A stretch of DNA of 64,000 nt, from NCBI GenBank assembly GCA_045636545.1, contig JAZTXR010000028.1:54544-118543 (forward strand), given 5' to 3'. The notes under the pieces are model-generated. The model was not told the origin of the DNA, did no database searches, and saw nothing but the letters and a program-made list of their open reading frames with translations. The position numbers and the translations under genes were made by a program. Positions within the stretch are counted from its first letter, which is position 1. The number at the start of each line of letters is the position of its first letter. This document shows, piece by piece, positions 1-9,212 of this stretch. Origin of the DNA: HGM04593 sp045636545. GTDB taxonomy: Bacteria > Bacteroidota > Bacteroidia > Bacteroidales > Bacteroidaceae.

Positions 1-2042
1 TGCTGCGGTTTGTTCTCGCCTGCGGCCGGAGCAGCGCCACCCTTCTGCTGCTTGCCGTTCTTCTTGCGCTCCTGGCGGGCAAGTATCTTTGCCATCTCGC
101 GGTCGGTCTGCATCTGCTGTTTCTGCCTTGCCAGCTCCTCCAGCTGCTTGCCAAAATCGCTGAGTTCCTGGCGTGCCTGGCGCGTGCGTTCCTTCTCGGC
201 CTTGGCCTCGACAATGGTGCGTATTGTGTTCTCAATCTTTGCGTTGGCCTCGCGCAACAGACGCTCTGCCTCTTCGCGTGCCTCTTTAAGAATCTGTTTG
301 CGGCTCTTTTTGAGCTCATCGCCCTGCTCCTGTACCTTGCCCAATATCTCATCGAGTTCCTTCTCCTTCTGGTGCACGTTCTTTCGCTTGCTCTCCCAAT
401 AGCGTTTGTCGCGCACAATGTCCTGCAGATACTTGTCGCTCTGTATGTAGTCGCTGCCCACAATCTGCGATGCATCGGCAATCACCTCCTCGGGCAAGCC
501 AATCTTGCGCGCAATCTCAACGGCGAACGATGAGCCGGGGTTGCCAATCTGCAACTGGAACAGCGGGCGCATCTCGCCACGGTCATAGAGCATGGCACCG
601 TTGACAATACCGGGAGTGGAGTCGGCAAAATGCTTAAGGTTCTGGTAGTGTGTGGTTATTATGCCGAACGCACCGCGCTCATTGAAACGTTTGAGCAGCG
701 CCTCGGCAATGGCAGCACCAATCAGCGGCTCTGTTCCCCCGCCGAACTCATCAATGAGGATGAGCGACTTGCCGTTGCAGTTGCGCAGTGTGTGTTTCAT
801 GTTGAGCAAGTGGCTCGAGTAGGTACTCAGGTCATCCTCAATGCTCTGCTGGTCGCCGATATCTATGAAAAGGCTCTCGAAGATACCCGCACGGCTACGT
901 TCGTGTACGGGAATGAGCAGACCGCACTGCAGCATGTACTGCAAAAGGCCGGCCGTCTTAAGGCACACCGATTTTCCGCCGGCATTTGGACCCGATATAA
1001 GGAGTATGCGGCGTTCGCCATCCAGTTCAATGTCCAGCGCCGACATCTTGCGGCCGTGTTTGCGCAGCGACATCTCCAACAACGGGTGTATGGCCGTACC
1101 CCAATCCATCATGGGGCGGTTGCACAGCGATGGTTTCACGCCATCGAAACGCGCGGCAAGCTCGGCCTTCGCGCGGATGAAATCCATCTCGCCAAGGAAC
1201 TCGTATGCCTGCAACAGCTGCGGCACCTGCGGGCGCAGTTCGAGCGAAAAGGCGGTTAGTATGGCAATTATTTCGCGCTTCTCTTCGGCCTCGAGCTCGC
1301 GTATGCGGTTATTGGCCTCAACTACCTCGGCTGGCTCAATGAACACGGTCTTTCCACTTGCCGACTCGTCATGCACAATACCGCCCATCTTGCGCTTCAG
1401 TGCCGGCGCAACGGGAATCACCAGACGACCGTCGCGCATTGTGGGCGATGCATCCTTCTCCACCAGGCCATCGGCCTGTGCCTTGCGCAGAATGCTGTTC
1501 AGCGTGCGCGAAATGCCGCTCGATGTGCGGGCAAGGTCACCGCGTATGCGTGCAAGGGCAGGCGAAGCGCTGTCCTTCACCGCACCGAATTTGTCTATTA
1601 TGGAATCTATGTCGCGTATTATGCGCGGGAAAGCCTCCACATCACCGGCAAGGGCGCGCAATGACGGGTAGAGAGGCGAGTCGTCGCCCTCGGCCGCATT
1701 GCCGCTCTGTTTGCGCAGCAGTGAGAGTATGCGCCCGATGGTGTCGAGCGAACGGCGAAGGGCAAACAGTTCATCGGCACTCATGTACATTCCCTCGATG
1801 CGTATGCGCTGCAACGGCTCGCGCACATCAAAGTAGAAATCGGAGGGGAAGCCGTCCTCCACCCGCAGAATCTGCAAGAACTCCACCACTTCGTCCAGAC
1901 GGCGCGTAATGGTATCAAAATGGGTCATGAACATCATATCGTCGACACGCTCCCTGCCCAACGGACAGAGACACTCCTCCTTGAGCATACGGCGTATGGC
2001 ATCAAACTCTATTCTCGTTTCAAAATTCTGCGGATATATCAT
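1..2042 (-). CDS. mutS2: Endonuclease MutS2, C-terminus cut by window edge
   Basis: A reading frame starts at the ATG complementary to 2040-2042 and stays open for 680 codons to the left edge. It has the MutS2 layout: an N-terminal lever/core region, then a MutS-type ATPase with Walker A GPNAGGKS, Walker B LILIDEFGGGTEP and the ITTHYQNLK segment. A long Glu/Lys/Arg/Gln-rich coiled coil follows. The Smr nuclease domain expected at the C-terminus lies outside the window. The family acts on branched DNA or on collided ribosomes; which role applies here cannot be read from the sequence. Many open frames on the plus strand across this region are only shadows of this gene. Confidence 0.95.
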   Translation of the reverse strand, partial: MIYPQNFETRIEFDAIRRMLKEECLCPLGRERVDDMMFMTHFDTITRRLDEVVEFLQILRVEDGFPSDFYFDVREPLQRIRIEGMYMSADELFALRRSLDTIGRILSLLRKQSGNAAEGDDSPLYPSLRALAGDVEAFPRIIRDIDSIIDKFGAVKDSASPALARIRGDLARTSSGISRTLNSILRKAQADGLVEKDASPTMRDGRLVIPVAPALKRKMGGIVHDESASGKTVFIEPAEVVEANNRIRELEAEEKREIIAILTAFSLELRPQVPQLLQAYEFLGEMDFIRAKAELAARFDGVKPSLCNRPMMDWGTAIHPLLEMSLRKHGRKMSALDIELDGERRILLISGPNAGGKSVCLKTAGLLQYMLQCGLLIPVHERSRAGIFESLFIDIGDQQSIEDDLSTYSSHLLNMKHTLRNCNGKSLILIDEFGGGTEPLIGAAIAEALLKRFNERGAFGIITTHYQNLKHFADSTPGIVNGAMLYDRGEMRPLFQLQIGNPGSSFAVEIARKIGLPEEVIADASQIVGSDYIQSDKYLQDIVRDKRYWESKRKNVHQKEKELDEILGKVQEQGDELKKSRKQILKEAREEAERLLREANAKIENTIRTIVEAKAEKERTRQARQELSDFGKQLEELARQKQQMQTDREMAKILARQERKKNGKQQKGGAAPAAGENKPQ

Positions 2043-2166
2043 TGTAAATCAGTTTTCTCTTTTAACAGCACTTCGTGCAATTGAAATTTGACCGCACTCG
2101 TTGCGATTGAAAATAATTTTCACTCACTCGCTTGCGCAAATTTTCACCTTTCACCTTTATTGTCCG

Positions 2167-2174
2167 CGAAGATA
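2167..2174 (-). promoter_or_regulatory. Candidate -7 box of mutS2 (TATCTTCG)
   Basis: On the minus strand TATCTTCG lies about 125 bases before the mutS2 start. It is one mismatch from the Bacteroidetes -7 consensus TAnnTTTG and recurs before nadA and before the gene at 6348. Confidence 0.4.
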
Positions 2175-2267
2175 CATCAAAAAGTGCAAATACACTCCAA
2201 TCACATACGTTTATTGCAGACAGAGGCTTTTTTCAAAACTTTTTACGGACATTCTAATAATAATCAT

Positions 2268-2275
2268 TAATTTTG
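2268..2275 (+). promoter_or_regulatory. -7 promoter box (TAATTTTG) of the GH31 gene
   Basis: TAATTTTG matches TAnnTTTG exactly. Transcription would begin near 2282, so the ATG at 2293 would have almost no leader while the ATG at 2344 would have about 60 bases. This supports the start chosen for the GH31 gene. Confidence 0.55.
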
Positions 2276-2343
2276 CAAATTAAGGGAGTGCCGTGCACTT
2301 CCACACACAAAAAATGACACATAAACATTCTAAAACTATAATT

Positions 2344-5300
2344 ATGAAATTCAATCACAGAAGCATTAAAGCAATCCTGTTGTCGTCAGCAATGCTGGTA
2401 GCCGGTATGCCGGCTCTTGCATCAAACGATGGAGAACAGGTTGCAAGCGTTATCGAGGTTGCACAGATTAACCCGTCGACAGTAGAGTTGCGCCTGAATG
2501 ATGGACAGAGAGTGACCATCGATTTCTATGGCGAGAACATCTTCCGCATGTTCCGCGATGCAAACGGTGGTATTGTGCGCGACCCACAGCCAATGGCTGG
2601 CTACCCCGATGCCAGGATTCTTGTCGACAACCCACGCAGGGAGGTATCGGCACTCACAGTGAACGAGGCAGACAAGTCATACACCATCAGCACAGGCAAG
2701 GTAGAGGTTCTCGTGTGCAAGAAAACTGGACAGATAAAGGTTACCGACCTAACAACCGGCAAGGTTGCTTTTGAGGAGGCCGAACCTGTGCTTTTCATGA
2801 AATCAAAGACCACAATCGCACTCAAGTGCAACGAAGGAGAGTTCTTCTACGGCGGTGGCGTGCAGAACGGCCGTTTCTCACACGCCGGCAAAGCCATTGA
2901 CATTGAAAACCAGAGTAGCTGGACCGACGGTGGCGTGGCATCGCCTGCGCCTTTCTTCTGGTCGACCAACGGCTACGGCTTCATGTGGCACACATTCCGC
3001 AAGGGCAAGTACGATTTCGGTGCAACAGAAGCCGGAACAACAACCCTGATGCACGAGGAAAACTACCTTGATGTATTCTTTATGATAAACAGCGACGGCA
3101 TTGCGCTGCTTAACGACTTCTACCAGCTGACAGGCAACCCCGTGCTGATGCCAAAATTCGGTTTCTACATGGGACACCTGAACGCCTATAACCGCGACTA
3201 CTGGACACCAAGCACCGACGGCAACGGCATGCTTTACGAGGATGGCAAGCGCTACAAGGAGAGCCAGACCGACAACGGCGGAGCCAGGGAGTCACTCAAC
3301 GGCGAAAATGGTCCTCACCAGTTCTCGGCACGCGCAGCCATCGACCGTTACCTTGACCAGGACATGCCTTTCGGTTGGTTCCTTCCAAATGACGGTTATG
3401 CCTGCGGCTACGGCCAGACCGAGACCCTCGACGGCAACATCCGGAACCTGAAGGAGTTTGGCGACTATGCACGTGCAAAAGGCGTTGAGATTGGTTTATG
3501 GACAGAGTCTAACCTCATGCCACGCGAAGGCGTGAAGGCACTCCTGCAGCGCGACCTTACCAAGGAGGTTCGCGATGCCGGTGTACGCGTGCTAAAGACC
3601 GACGTTGCATGGGTGGGCCCAGGCTACTCATTCGGTCTCAGAGGTGTTACAGATGCTGCAAACATCATGACCTATTACGGCAACAACGCACGTCCTTACA
3701 TAATTTCATGCGACGGTTGGGCAGGCACACAGCGCTATGCTACAATATGGACCGGCGACCAGACCGGCGGCGAGTGGGAGTACATCCGTTTCCACATCCC
3801 GACATTCATTGGCGCAAGCCTTTCGGGCCAGCCTAACATCACATCGGACGTTGACGGCATCTTCGGTGGCAAGAACGTTCCTGTGTTCGTTCGCGAGTAC
3901 CAATGGAAGACCTATACCCCAATGATGCTCAACATGGACGGCTGGGGTTCTAACGAGAAGTATCCTCACGCTCTTGGCGAGCCCGCCACATCAATCAACC
4001 GTACATACATGAAGATGAAGTCAGAGCTCATCCCCTACACATACAGCATCGCACGCGAGGCTGTCGACGGCAAGCCAATGATTCGTGCAATGTTCCTCGA
4101 GGACGAGGCAAACGCTTTTACAATGAGCGAGGCAACACGCTACCAGTACATGTACGGTCCTTACTTCCTTGTAGCTCCTATCTACCAGGAAACTGCGATG
4201 GATGCCCGAGGCAATGACATCCGTAACAACATCTACCTGCCAAAGGGCACATGGTACGACTGGTTCACCGGCGAGGCCTACGAGGGTGGCCGCATCATCA
4301 ACAACTTCGACACCCCGCTGTGGAAACTCCCGGTCTTTGTAAAGGGCGGTGCCATCATCCCAATGACAGCTCCCAACAACAACGTCAAGGAGATTGACAG
4401 GGCATTGCGTATGTACGAGATTTACCCCGGCGGCACAACATCGTTCACCGAGTATGACGACGACGGTGTGACCGAGATGTACCGCGCAGGCCACTTCACG
4501 ACAACACTCATTGAGCAGAACTGCGATGCAAAGGGCAATGTAACTGTTACAATCAACCCCACCAAGGGCAATTTCAACGGTTTCATCAAGGAGAAGACCA
4601 CAATATTCAAGGTGAACGCAAGCACACAGCCAAAGAAGGTTGCTGCAAAGATTGGCCGCAAGAGCGTGAAGCTTGTACAGGCAACCACAATCGAGGAGTT
4701 CAATAATGGCGATAACGTGTGGTACTACGATGCAAAGCCAAACCTCAACCGCTTTGCCACAAAGGGCAGCGAGTTCGAGAAGGTCGACATGACAAAGAAC
4801 CCTGTGATTATGGTAAAACTGGCAAAGAGCGACATCACAGCCGCAGCCACAGCACTCACCATCAAGGGCTACGAGATGAACATGCCAAGCAGCCTGCTTG
4901 CCAACGAGGGCGCACTCACTGCACCAAAGACAACCGTCACCGACGAGAACTGCCAGGCATACACTATTACCCCATCATGGGAGCAGGTTGAGAATGCCGA
5001 TTACTACGAGATTCTTTTCGAGGGTCGCACATACAGCACCATCAAGGGCACAAGCCTGTTGTTCGAGAATCTAAAACCTGTCACAGACTACACATTCGCA
5101 GTACGCGCAGTGAACAAGAGCGGCGCGTCGGAGTGGAACGAGATAAAAGCCACCACAAAGAGCAACCCACTGGAGTGGGCACTTACAGGCGTTACAGCAA
5201 CCACAAGCTGTCCAAACCAGGGCGGCCAGGGCACCGACAAGTTATTCGACTTTGACGAGGGCAGCAACTGGCACACAAAGTGGAGCGCATCGGCAGTTCC

Positions 5301-6186
5301 ATTCGAGATGACAATAGACCTCAACGGCCTCTCAACACTCGACAAGCTGCGCTATCTGTGCCGCGAGGACGGTGGCAACGGAACCATCACCAAGGCTACA
5401 TTCAGCTACAGCACCAACAAGGAGCAGTGGAGCGAGCCGGTAGCCGTCGAATGGGCACGCAATGGCGAGACAAAGGAATTCAAGTTCGAGGGCAACCCAA
5501 GCGCACGCTACATCAAGATGCACGTGACAGAGGGTGTGGGCAACTACGGTTCGGGCCGCGAGATGTACATCTTCAAGGTTCCCGGCAGCGAGACATACCT
5601 CTCGGGCGACATCAACAAGGACAAGAAGGTTGACGAGAATGACCTTACCTCATACCTCAACTACAACGGCCTGCGCAAAGGCGACAGCGACTTCGACTAC
5701 GTAAGCATTGGCGATGTAAACGAGAACAACCTCATCGATGCATACGACATCTCTGTTGCAGCGACACGCATCGGTGACGGCGTATATGAGCGTCCCGAGA
5801 ACACTGTTGCCGGCAGCATTGAAATTGCAGCCGACAAGAAGAGCTACAAAGCAGGCGAAGAGGTTGTAATCACCATCAGCGGCAAGGGGCTTGCCAACGT
5901 TAATGCGTTCGGCCTTGCATTGCCATACGACCCAACAGAGTACGACTATGCAGGCATTGAAGCTATCGGCACCGGCAGCATGGCAAACTACAGCAAGAAC
6001 CGCATGCACACCAATGGTAAGACCATTGTTTACCCGACCTTCGTCAACGAGGGCAACCAGGACACAGTAAACGGCGATGTTGAGCTTGCCAAAGTAACCC
6101 TGAAGGCAAAGAAGAATGTCAAGTTCGACATAAAGGTTGTTGACGGTTTAATAGTTGACAAGCACCTGAACACCGTGAAGTTCTGA
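2344..6186 (+). CDS. Secreted GH31 glycosidase with FN3, CBM32, dockerin and cohesin-like modules
   Basis: The product has 1280 residues. The ATG at 2344 is chosen over an in-frame ATG at 2293 because it directly begins a signal peptide (MKFNHRSIKAILLSS…PALA). The order is GH31 N-terminal beta domain, catalytic barrel with likely nucleophile Asp420 (KTDVAWVG) and acid/base Asp472 (WTGDQTGGEW), GH31 C-terminal beta domains, FN3, a CBM32/F5-8C-type domain (starting NPLEWALTGV), a dockerin with two Ca-loop repeats (GDINKDKKVDENDL and GDVNENNLIDAYDI), and a C-terminal cohesin-like domain. There is no type IX tail. Family resemblance and modules recall the GH31 alpha-N-acetylgalactosaminidases known from gut Bacteroidetes, but alpha-glucosidase or alpha-xylosidase activity cannot be excluded. 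A hairpin terminator follows, so it is probably transcribed alone. Confidence 0.85.
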   Translation: MKFNHRSIKAILLSSAMLVAGMPALASNDGEQVASVIEVAQINPSTVELRLNDGQRVTIDFYGENIFRMFRDANGGIVRDPQPMAGYPDARILVDNPRREVSALTVNEADKSYTISTGKVEVLVCKKTGQIKVTDLTTGKVAFEEAEPVLFMKSKTTIALKCNEGEFFYGGGVQNGRFSHAGKAIDIENQSSWTDGGVASPAPFFWSTNGYGFMWHTFRKGKYDFGATEAGTTTLMHEENYLDVFFMINSDGIALLNDFYQLTGNPVLMPKFGFYMGHLNAYNRDYWTPSTDGNGMLYEDGKRYKESQTDNGGARESLNGENGPHQFSARAAIDRYLDQDMPFGWFLPNDGYACGYGQTETLDGNIRNLKEFGDYARAKGVEIGLWTESNLMPREGVKALLQRDLTKEVRDAGVRVLKTDVAWVGPGYSFGLRGVTDAANIMTYYGNNARPYIISCDGWAGTQRYATIWTGDQTGGEWEYIRFHIPTFIGASLSGQPNITSDVDGIFGGKNVPVFVREYQWKTYTPMMLNMDGWGSNEKYPHALGEPATSINRTYMKMKSELIPYTYSIAREAVDGKPMIRAMFLEDEANAFTMSEATRYQYMYGPYFLVAPIYQETAMDARGNDIRNNIYLPKGTWYDWFTGEAYEGGRIINNFDTPLWKLPVFVKGGAIIPMTAPNNNVKEIDRALRMYEIYPGGTTSFTEYDDDGVTEMYRAGHFTTTLIEQNCDAKGNVTVTINPTKGNFNGFIKEKTTIFKVNASTQPKKVAAKIGRKSVKLVQATTIEEFNNGDNVWYYDAKPNLNRFATKGSEFEKVDMTKNPVIMVKLAKSDITAAATALTIKGYEMNMPSSLLANEGALTAPKTTVTDENCQAYTITPSWEQVENADYYEILFEGRTYSTIKGTSLLFENLKPVTDYTFAVRAVNKSGASEWNEIKATTKSNPLEWALTGVTATTSCPNQGGQGTDKLFDFDEGSNWHTKWSASAVPFEMTIDLNGLSTLDKLRYLCREDGGNGTITKATFSYSTNKEQWSEPVAVEWARNGETKEFKFEGNPSARYIKMHVTEGVGNYGSGREMYIFKVPGSETYLSGDINKDKKVDENDLTSYLNYNGLRKGDSDFDYVSIGDVNENNLIDAYDISVAATRIGDGVYERPENTVAGSIEIAADKKSYKAGEEVVITISGKGLANVNAFGLALPYDPTEYDYAGIEAIGTGSMANYSKNRMHTNGKTIVYPTFVNEGNQDTVNGDVELAKVTLKAKKNVKFDIKVVDGLIVDKHLNTVKF

Positions 6187-6209
6187 TTCACGACAAACAA
6201 ACCAACATC

Positions 6210-6245
6210 ATATCTCCGCCCTCACCATGGGGCGGAGATATTTTT
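6210..6245 (+). terminator. Intrinsic terminator after GH31 gene
   Basis: A 12-bp perfect stem (6210-6221 with 6230-6241) and 8-base loop is followed by a T run at 6241-6245, 24 bases after the GH31 stop codon. Confidence 0.8.
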
Positions 6246-6301
6246 ACCCCGTAAGGCAACATTTCCGCTGCAAGCAGCGGTAATATTCTAATATAAATCA
6301 C

Positions 6302-6309
6302 TATCTTCG
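6302..6309 (+). promoter_or_regulatory. Candidate -7 box (TATCTTCG) for the 6348 gene
   Basis: TATCTTCG lies 38 bases before the ATG at 6348, the usual distance for Bacteroidetes promoters. It has one mismatch to TAnnTTTG. Confidence 0.45.
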
Positions 6310-6347
6310 CAAGAAATTATATTTTCAATATAATCCCCACAAAAGAA

Positions 6348-7106
6348 ATGACCTTCCATTACAACGACATAGACATAAACATTACCATTCACGGCAGCGG
6401 TGAGCCCATCTTTCTGCTGCACGGTTGGGGCTGCACCGGCGAGATATTCAAAGACATCGCCCGCGTGCTCTCCACCGCCTACACGACCTACAGTTTCGAC
6501 TTCCCCGGCTTTGGTGCATCGCAGGAGCCTACTGCCGTTTGGGGTGTAGAAGAGTACACACGCATGGTAGAGCAGTTTGCCAAGACCCATGGCATTGAAC
6601 ACCCCGCCCTTGTAGGGCACTCGTTCGGCGGCAGGGTTAGCATTGTCTTTGCTTCGCGCAACGCAGTGAGCCGCGTGGTACTGGTGGATGCCGCCGGCAT
6701 AAAGCCCAAGCGTCCGCTCAAATACTATTGGAAGGTCTACACCTTCAAGACACTGAAATGGTTGTGCAACACCTTCCTGCCAAAGGCCAAGGCACAGGCC
6801 ATCATCGACAAGCGCCGCCGCGGAGCAGGCTCAAGCGACTACAACAACGCATCACCAATGATGCGCGCCATACTGTCAAAGGTTGTGAACGAGGACCTCA
6901 AGCACCTGATGCCCGCCATCAAAGCCCCCACCCTGCTCTTCTGGGGCAACCAGGACACCGCCACACCGCTGGACGATGCCAAGACAATGGAGAAACTGAT
7001 TCCCGATGCAGGCCTTGTGGTGGCACACGGCACAGGACACTTCTCGTTCCTTGAGAACCCGGGACTTTTTACTGCAGTAATGAAGAATTTCTTTAAAATA
7101 GCATAA
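6348..7106 (+). CDS. Alpha/beta-fold hydrolase
   Basis: A 252-residue cytoplasmic alpha/beta hydrolase without a signal peptide. The catalytic triad is visible: nucleophile Ser92 in GHSFGG, Asp203 in GNQDTATP and His231 in GTGHFSF. The oxyanion-hole motif HGWGCTG follows strand 3. Its stop codon ends one base before the ATG of the MurF-like gene, so the two are almost certainly co-transcribed. The substrate is unknown; the position next to MurF-like and Ddl genes suggests, but does not prove, a role linked to the cell envelope. Confidence 0.85.
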   Translation: MTFHYNDIDINITIHGSGEPIFLLHGWGCTGEIFKDIARVLSTAYTTYSFDFPGFGASQEPTAVWGVEEYTRMVEQFAKTHGIEHPALVGHSFGGRVSIVFASRNAVSRVVLVDAAGIKPKRPLKYYWKVYTFKTLKWLCNTFLPKAKAQAIIDKRRRGAGSSDYNNASPMMRAILSKVVNEDLKHLMPAIKAPTLLFWGNQDTATPLDDAKTMEKLIPDAGLVVAHGTGHFSFLENPGLFTAVMKNFFKIA

Positions 7107-7107
7107 C

Positions 7108-8658
7108 ATGGATCATTTCGCAATCAAATATGCCATAGTGGCAATGCTGTTCTTTCTGGTGATGGGCAAGTATGACATCCACATGTTCCAGCTCAGTTCA
7201 TACCGCTATAGCCGTTACTTCCGTTGGCTTGTACCGGGCAACATCATCACCATAAAGCGCCTTTTTGCAGTTGCCATGCTTGCCGGCGCATTCATCCCCG
7301 GCTACTTTGGCAGTGGCTTTGCGGCAGGTGTCACTGCCGCCGCGTGGTTCTACTGCTTCAGCGAAAAGTTCAAGACCCCGCTTGTGTACACAATGCGCGT
7401 AAAGCGCCTGTTTGCAACAGACATCATACTCTTTGCCGCCATAGCAACACTGGCAGTGCTCTTTGCCGGCAGGTGGGCAATGGCAATCATTGGCGTGGCA
7501 CTGCTGCTGTCCAACCTTGTGATGCTGCTTGCAAATTTCGTGAACACCCCAATAGAGAAAGCCATCAACCGGCACTACTACAACGATGCAAAGCGCATCA
7601 TCGAGAGCAACAAAGGCCTCATTGTAATCGGTGTCACCGGTAGCTTTGGCAAGACAAGCACCAAGAACTACCTTGCCGGCGTACTTGCCGAGAAGTATAA
7701 CGTGCTTGTCACCCCCGGCAACTTCAACACCCTTCTGGGTGTCATACGCACCATACGCGAACAACTGCGCCCCTATCACCAGGTATTCATTGTGGAGATG
7801 GGAGCAAAGCAGAAGAACGACATTAAGGAGATATGCGACCTTGTGCACCCCACGATAGGCATTGTCACCGCCGTGGGCGAGATGCACCTTGAGACCTTCA
7901 AGACCATTGGGAACATACAGGACACAAAGTTCGAGCTCATAAACTCACTGCCTGCCGGCGGCCTTGGAGTCATCAACAACGACTCGCAATACATCAGCAG
8001 CTACAAAGGCATAACAAGCCCCTGCAAGCTCATACGCTATGCCGTTGAGGCCAATGGCGACTACAAGGCCACGGACGTGAGATACAGTGCAAGCGGAGTT
8101 TCGTTCACCCTCAATGGCGGCGAGCAGTTCGGCAGCCGTCTGCTGGGCGTGGGCAACCTGCTCAACATACTTGCAGCGACAGCCGTTGCCGACCACTTGG
8201 GCGTTCCCGCCGGCAAGCAGAAGAATGCCATCGCGCGCCTGCAGCCTGTCGAGCACCGTCTGTCAATGAAGGTATCCAACGGCATTACCGTGCTCGACGA
8301 TGCCTACAACTCCAACCCACAGGGAGCAAAGATGGCACTCGGTGTACTCAAGGGCTTTGCCGTAGCCAATGGCAACAAGCGCATTGTCATCACCCCGGGA
8401 TTTGTAGAGATGGGCACACGTCAGGCTCAGGCGAACAAGGAGCTGGGACAAACCATTGCCACAAGCTGCGACTATGCAATTGTGGTGAACGCCACCAACC
8501 GCGATGCCATAAAGAACGGCATTGAAGAGGGCGGAATGTCTGCCGGCAATTACTTCCTTGCCGACTCCCTGAACCACGCACACGCGCACCTTGCACAGAT
8601 TCTGAAAGCAGGCGACGTGGTGCTTTATGAGAACGACCTGCCCGACAATTTCAAGTAA
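7108..8658 (+). CDS. Mur ligase family protein, MurF-like, with membrane N-terminus
   Basis: The 516-residue product has a hydrophobic first ~150 residues with several predicted membrane segments, then a Mur ligase ATP-binding domain with P-loop GVTGSFGKTSTK (from Gly175). MEMGAK-like and TAVGEMHLETF segments and a C-terminal ligase domain (LDDAYNSNPQGAKMAL) match MurF. MurF joins D-Ala-D-Ala to UDP-MurNAc-tripeptide, and ddl lies downstream. The usual soluble N-terminal substrate domain is replaced by membrane helices, so it may be a membrane-bound MurF or a paralogue acting on another substrate. Confidence 0.8.
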   Translation: MDHFAIKYAIVAMLFFLVMGKYDIHMFQLSSYRYSRYFRWLVPGNIITIKRLFAVAMLAGAFIPGYFGSGFAAGVTAAAWFYCFSEKFKTPLVYTMRVKRLFATDIILFAAIATLAVLFAGRWAMAIIGVALLLSNLVMLLANFVNTPIEKAINRHYYNDAKRIIESNKGLIVIGVTGSFGKTSTKNYLAGVLAEKYNVLVTPGNFNTLLGVIRTIREQLRPYHQVFIVEMGAKQKNDIKEICDLVHPTIGIVTAVGEMHLETFKTIGNIQDTKFELINSLPAGGLGVINNDSQYISSYKGITSPCKLIRYAVEANGDYKATDVRYSASGVSFTLNGGEQFGSRLLGVGNLLNILAATAVADHLGVPAGKQKNAIARLQPVEHRLSMKVSNGITVLDDAYNSNPQGAKMALGVLKGFAVANGNKRIVITPGFVEMGTRQAQANKELGQTIATSCDYAIVVNATNRDAIKNGIEEGGMSAGNYFLADSLNHAHAHLAQILKAGDVVLYENDLPDNFK

Positions 8659-8668
8659 GGAGAAAAAA

Positions 8669-8790
8669 CTCTCCCTCTTCGCAAGAGGAAGTACGGCAAA
8701 GCCGGGAGGGAGATGAAAACTAGCACAAATAACTATCTCCTCCGTCACTACGTGACACCTCCTCTTAACAAAGAGGAGGAATAAATAAAG
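8669..8790. repeat. Composite palindromic repeat, left flank of DUF559 gene 1
   Basis: Part A starts CTCTCCCTCTTCGCAAGAGG and ends GCCGGGAGGGAGAT; part B starts ATCTCCTCCGTCACTACG and ends AACAAAGAGGAGGA. Each part folds on itself (CCTCTT-cgc-AAGAGG; GTCAC-tac-GTGAC; CCTCCTCTT-aacaa-AGAGGAGG). The same A-B unit occurs at 9221-9419, 22863-22969, 22995-23108 and 23511-23612, always beside a DUF559 gene. Confidence 0.85.
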
Positions 8791-8801
8791 AAATATAAAA
8801 A

Positions 8802-9212
8802 ATGATGAGCCAAAATGCCATAAACAACAAACCCGAGTTAAAGTTTCTTCGCCGGGAATTACGCAAGAACATGACTCCTGCAGAAGTAGCACTATGGCAA
8901 CAACTAAAAGCCGGGCGTTTAAATGGTACTCATTGGCGCCGACAATATTCTGTAAATAGATACATATTGGATTTCTATTGTCCTATATACAAACTATGCA
9001 TTGAACTTGACGGACAAGAGCATTACACAATGCAAGGAGATACAAGAGATTTTGACAGGACTATATTCCTTAATTCCATAGGTATTGAGGTTATAAGATT
9101 TGAAAACAAAGAAATTTGGGAAAACATAGAACAGGTTTTAGAAACCATAAAACTTAAACTAAAAGAAATAAAAACCGGAGATTTAAAACACCTCCTCCGC
9201 CGCAAGCAGTAA
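8802..9212 (+). CDS. DUF559 endonuclease-domain protein, copy 1
   Basis: A 136-residue protein of the DUF559 family, related to Vsr-like/PD-(D/E)XK nucleases. It has the family pattern RRELRKNMTPAEVALWQQLK, RRQYSVNRYILDFYCP and ELDGQEH, with probable metal ligands in LDFYCP and ELDG. It is about 75-80 percent identical by eye to the gene at 23131. Its last dozen codons (…GDLKHLLRRKQ) are read from flanking repeat sequence (CACCTCCTCCGCCGCAAGC). It splits the murF-like/ddl pair and is AT-richer than its neighbours, which points to insertion. No partner methylase is present. The biological role of DUF559 proteins is not established. Confidence 0.8.
   Translation: MMSQNAINNKPELKFLRRELRKNMTPAEVALWQQLKAGRLNGTHWRRQYSVNRYILDFYCPIYKLCIELDGQEHYTMQGDTRDFDRTIFLNSIGIEVIRFENKEIWENIEQVLETIKLKLKEIKTGDLKHLLRRKQ

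Larger units (their letters stand above)
2043..2343. other. Intergenic region between mutS2 and GH31 gene, with a repeat remnant
   Basis: This divergent gap holds no gene. Positions 2071-2158 contain pieces of the dispersed repeat also seen at 30440-30554 and 43681-43815: a GCACTCGTTGCG-like core followed by TTTTCACCTTTCACCTTT. The rest is AT-rich and carries the promoters for both flanking genes. Confidence 0.5.

Noticed and set aside
10..1909. Several open frames on the plus strand
   Set aside because: They lie opposite the MutS2 gene, have low-complexity Arg/Ser/Cys-rich translations and no homologous motifs; MutS2 explains the region fully.
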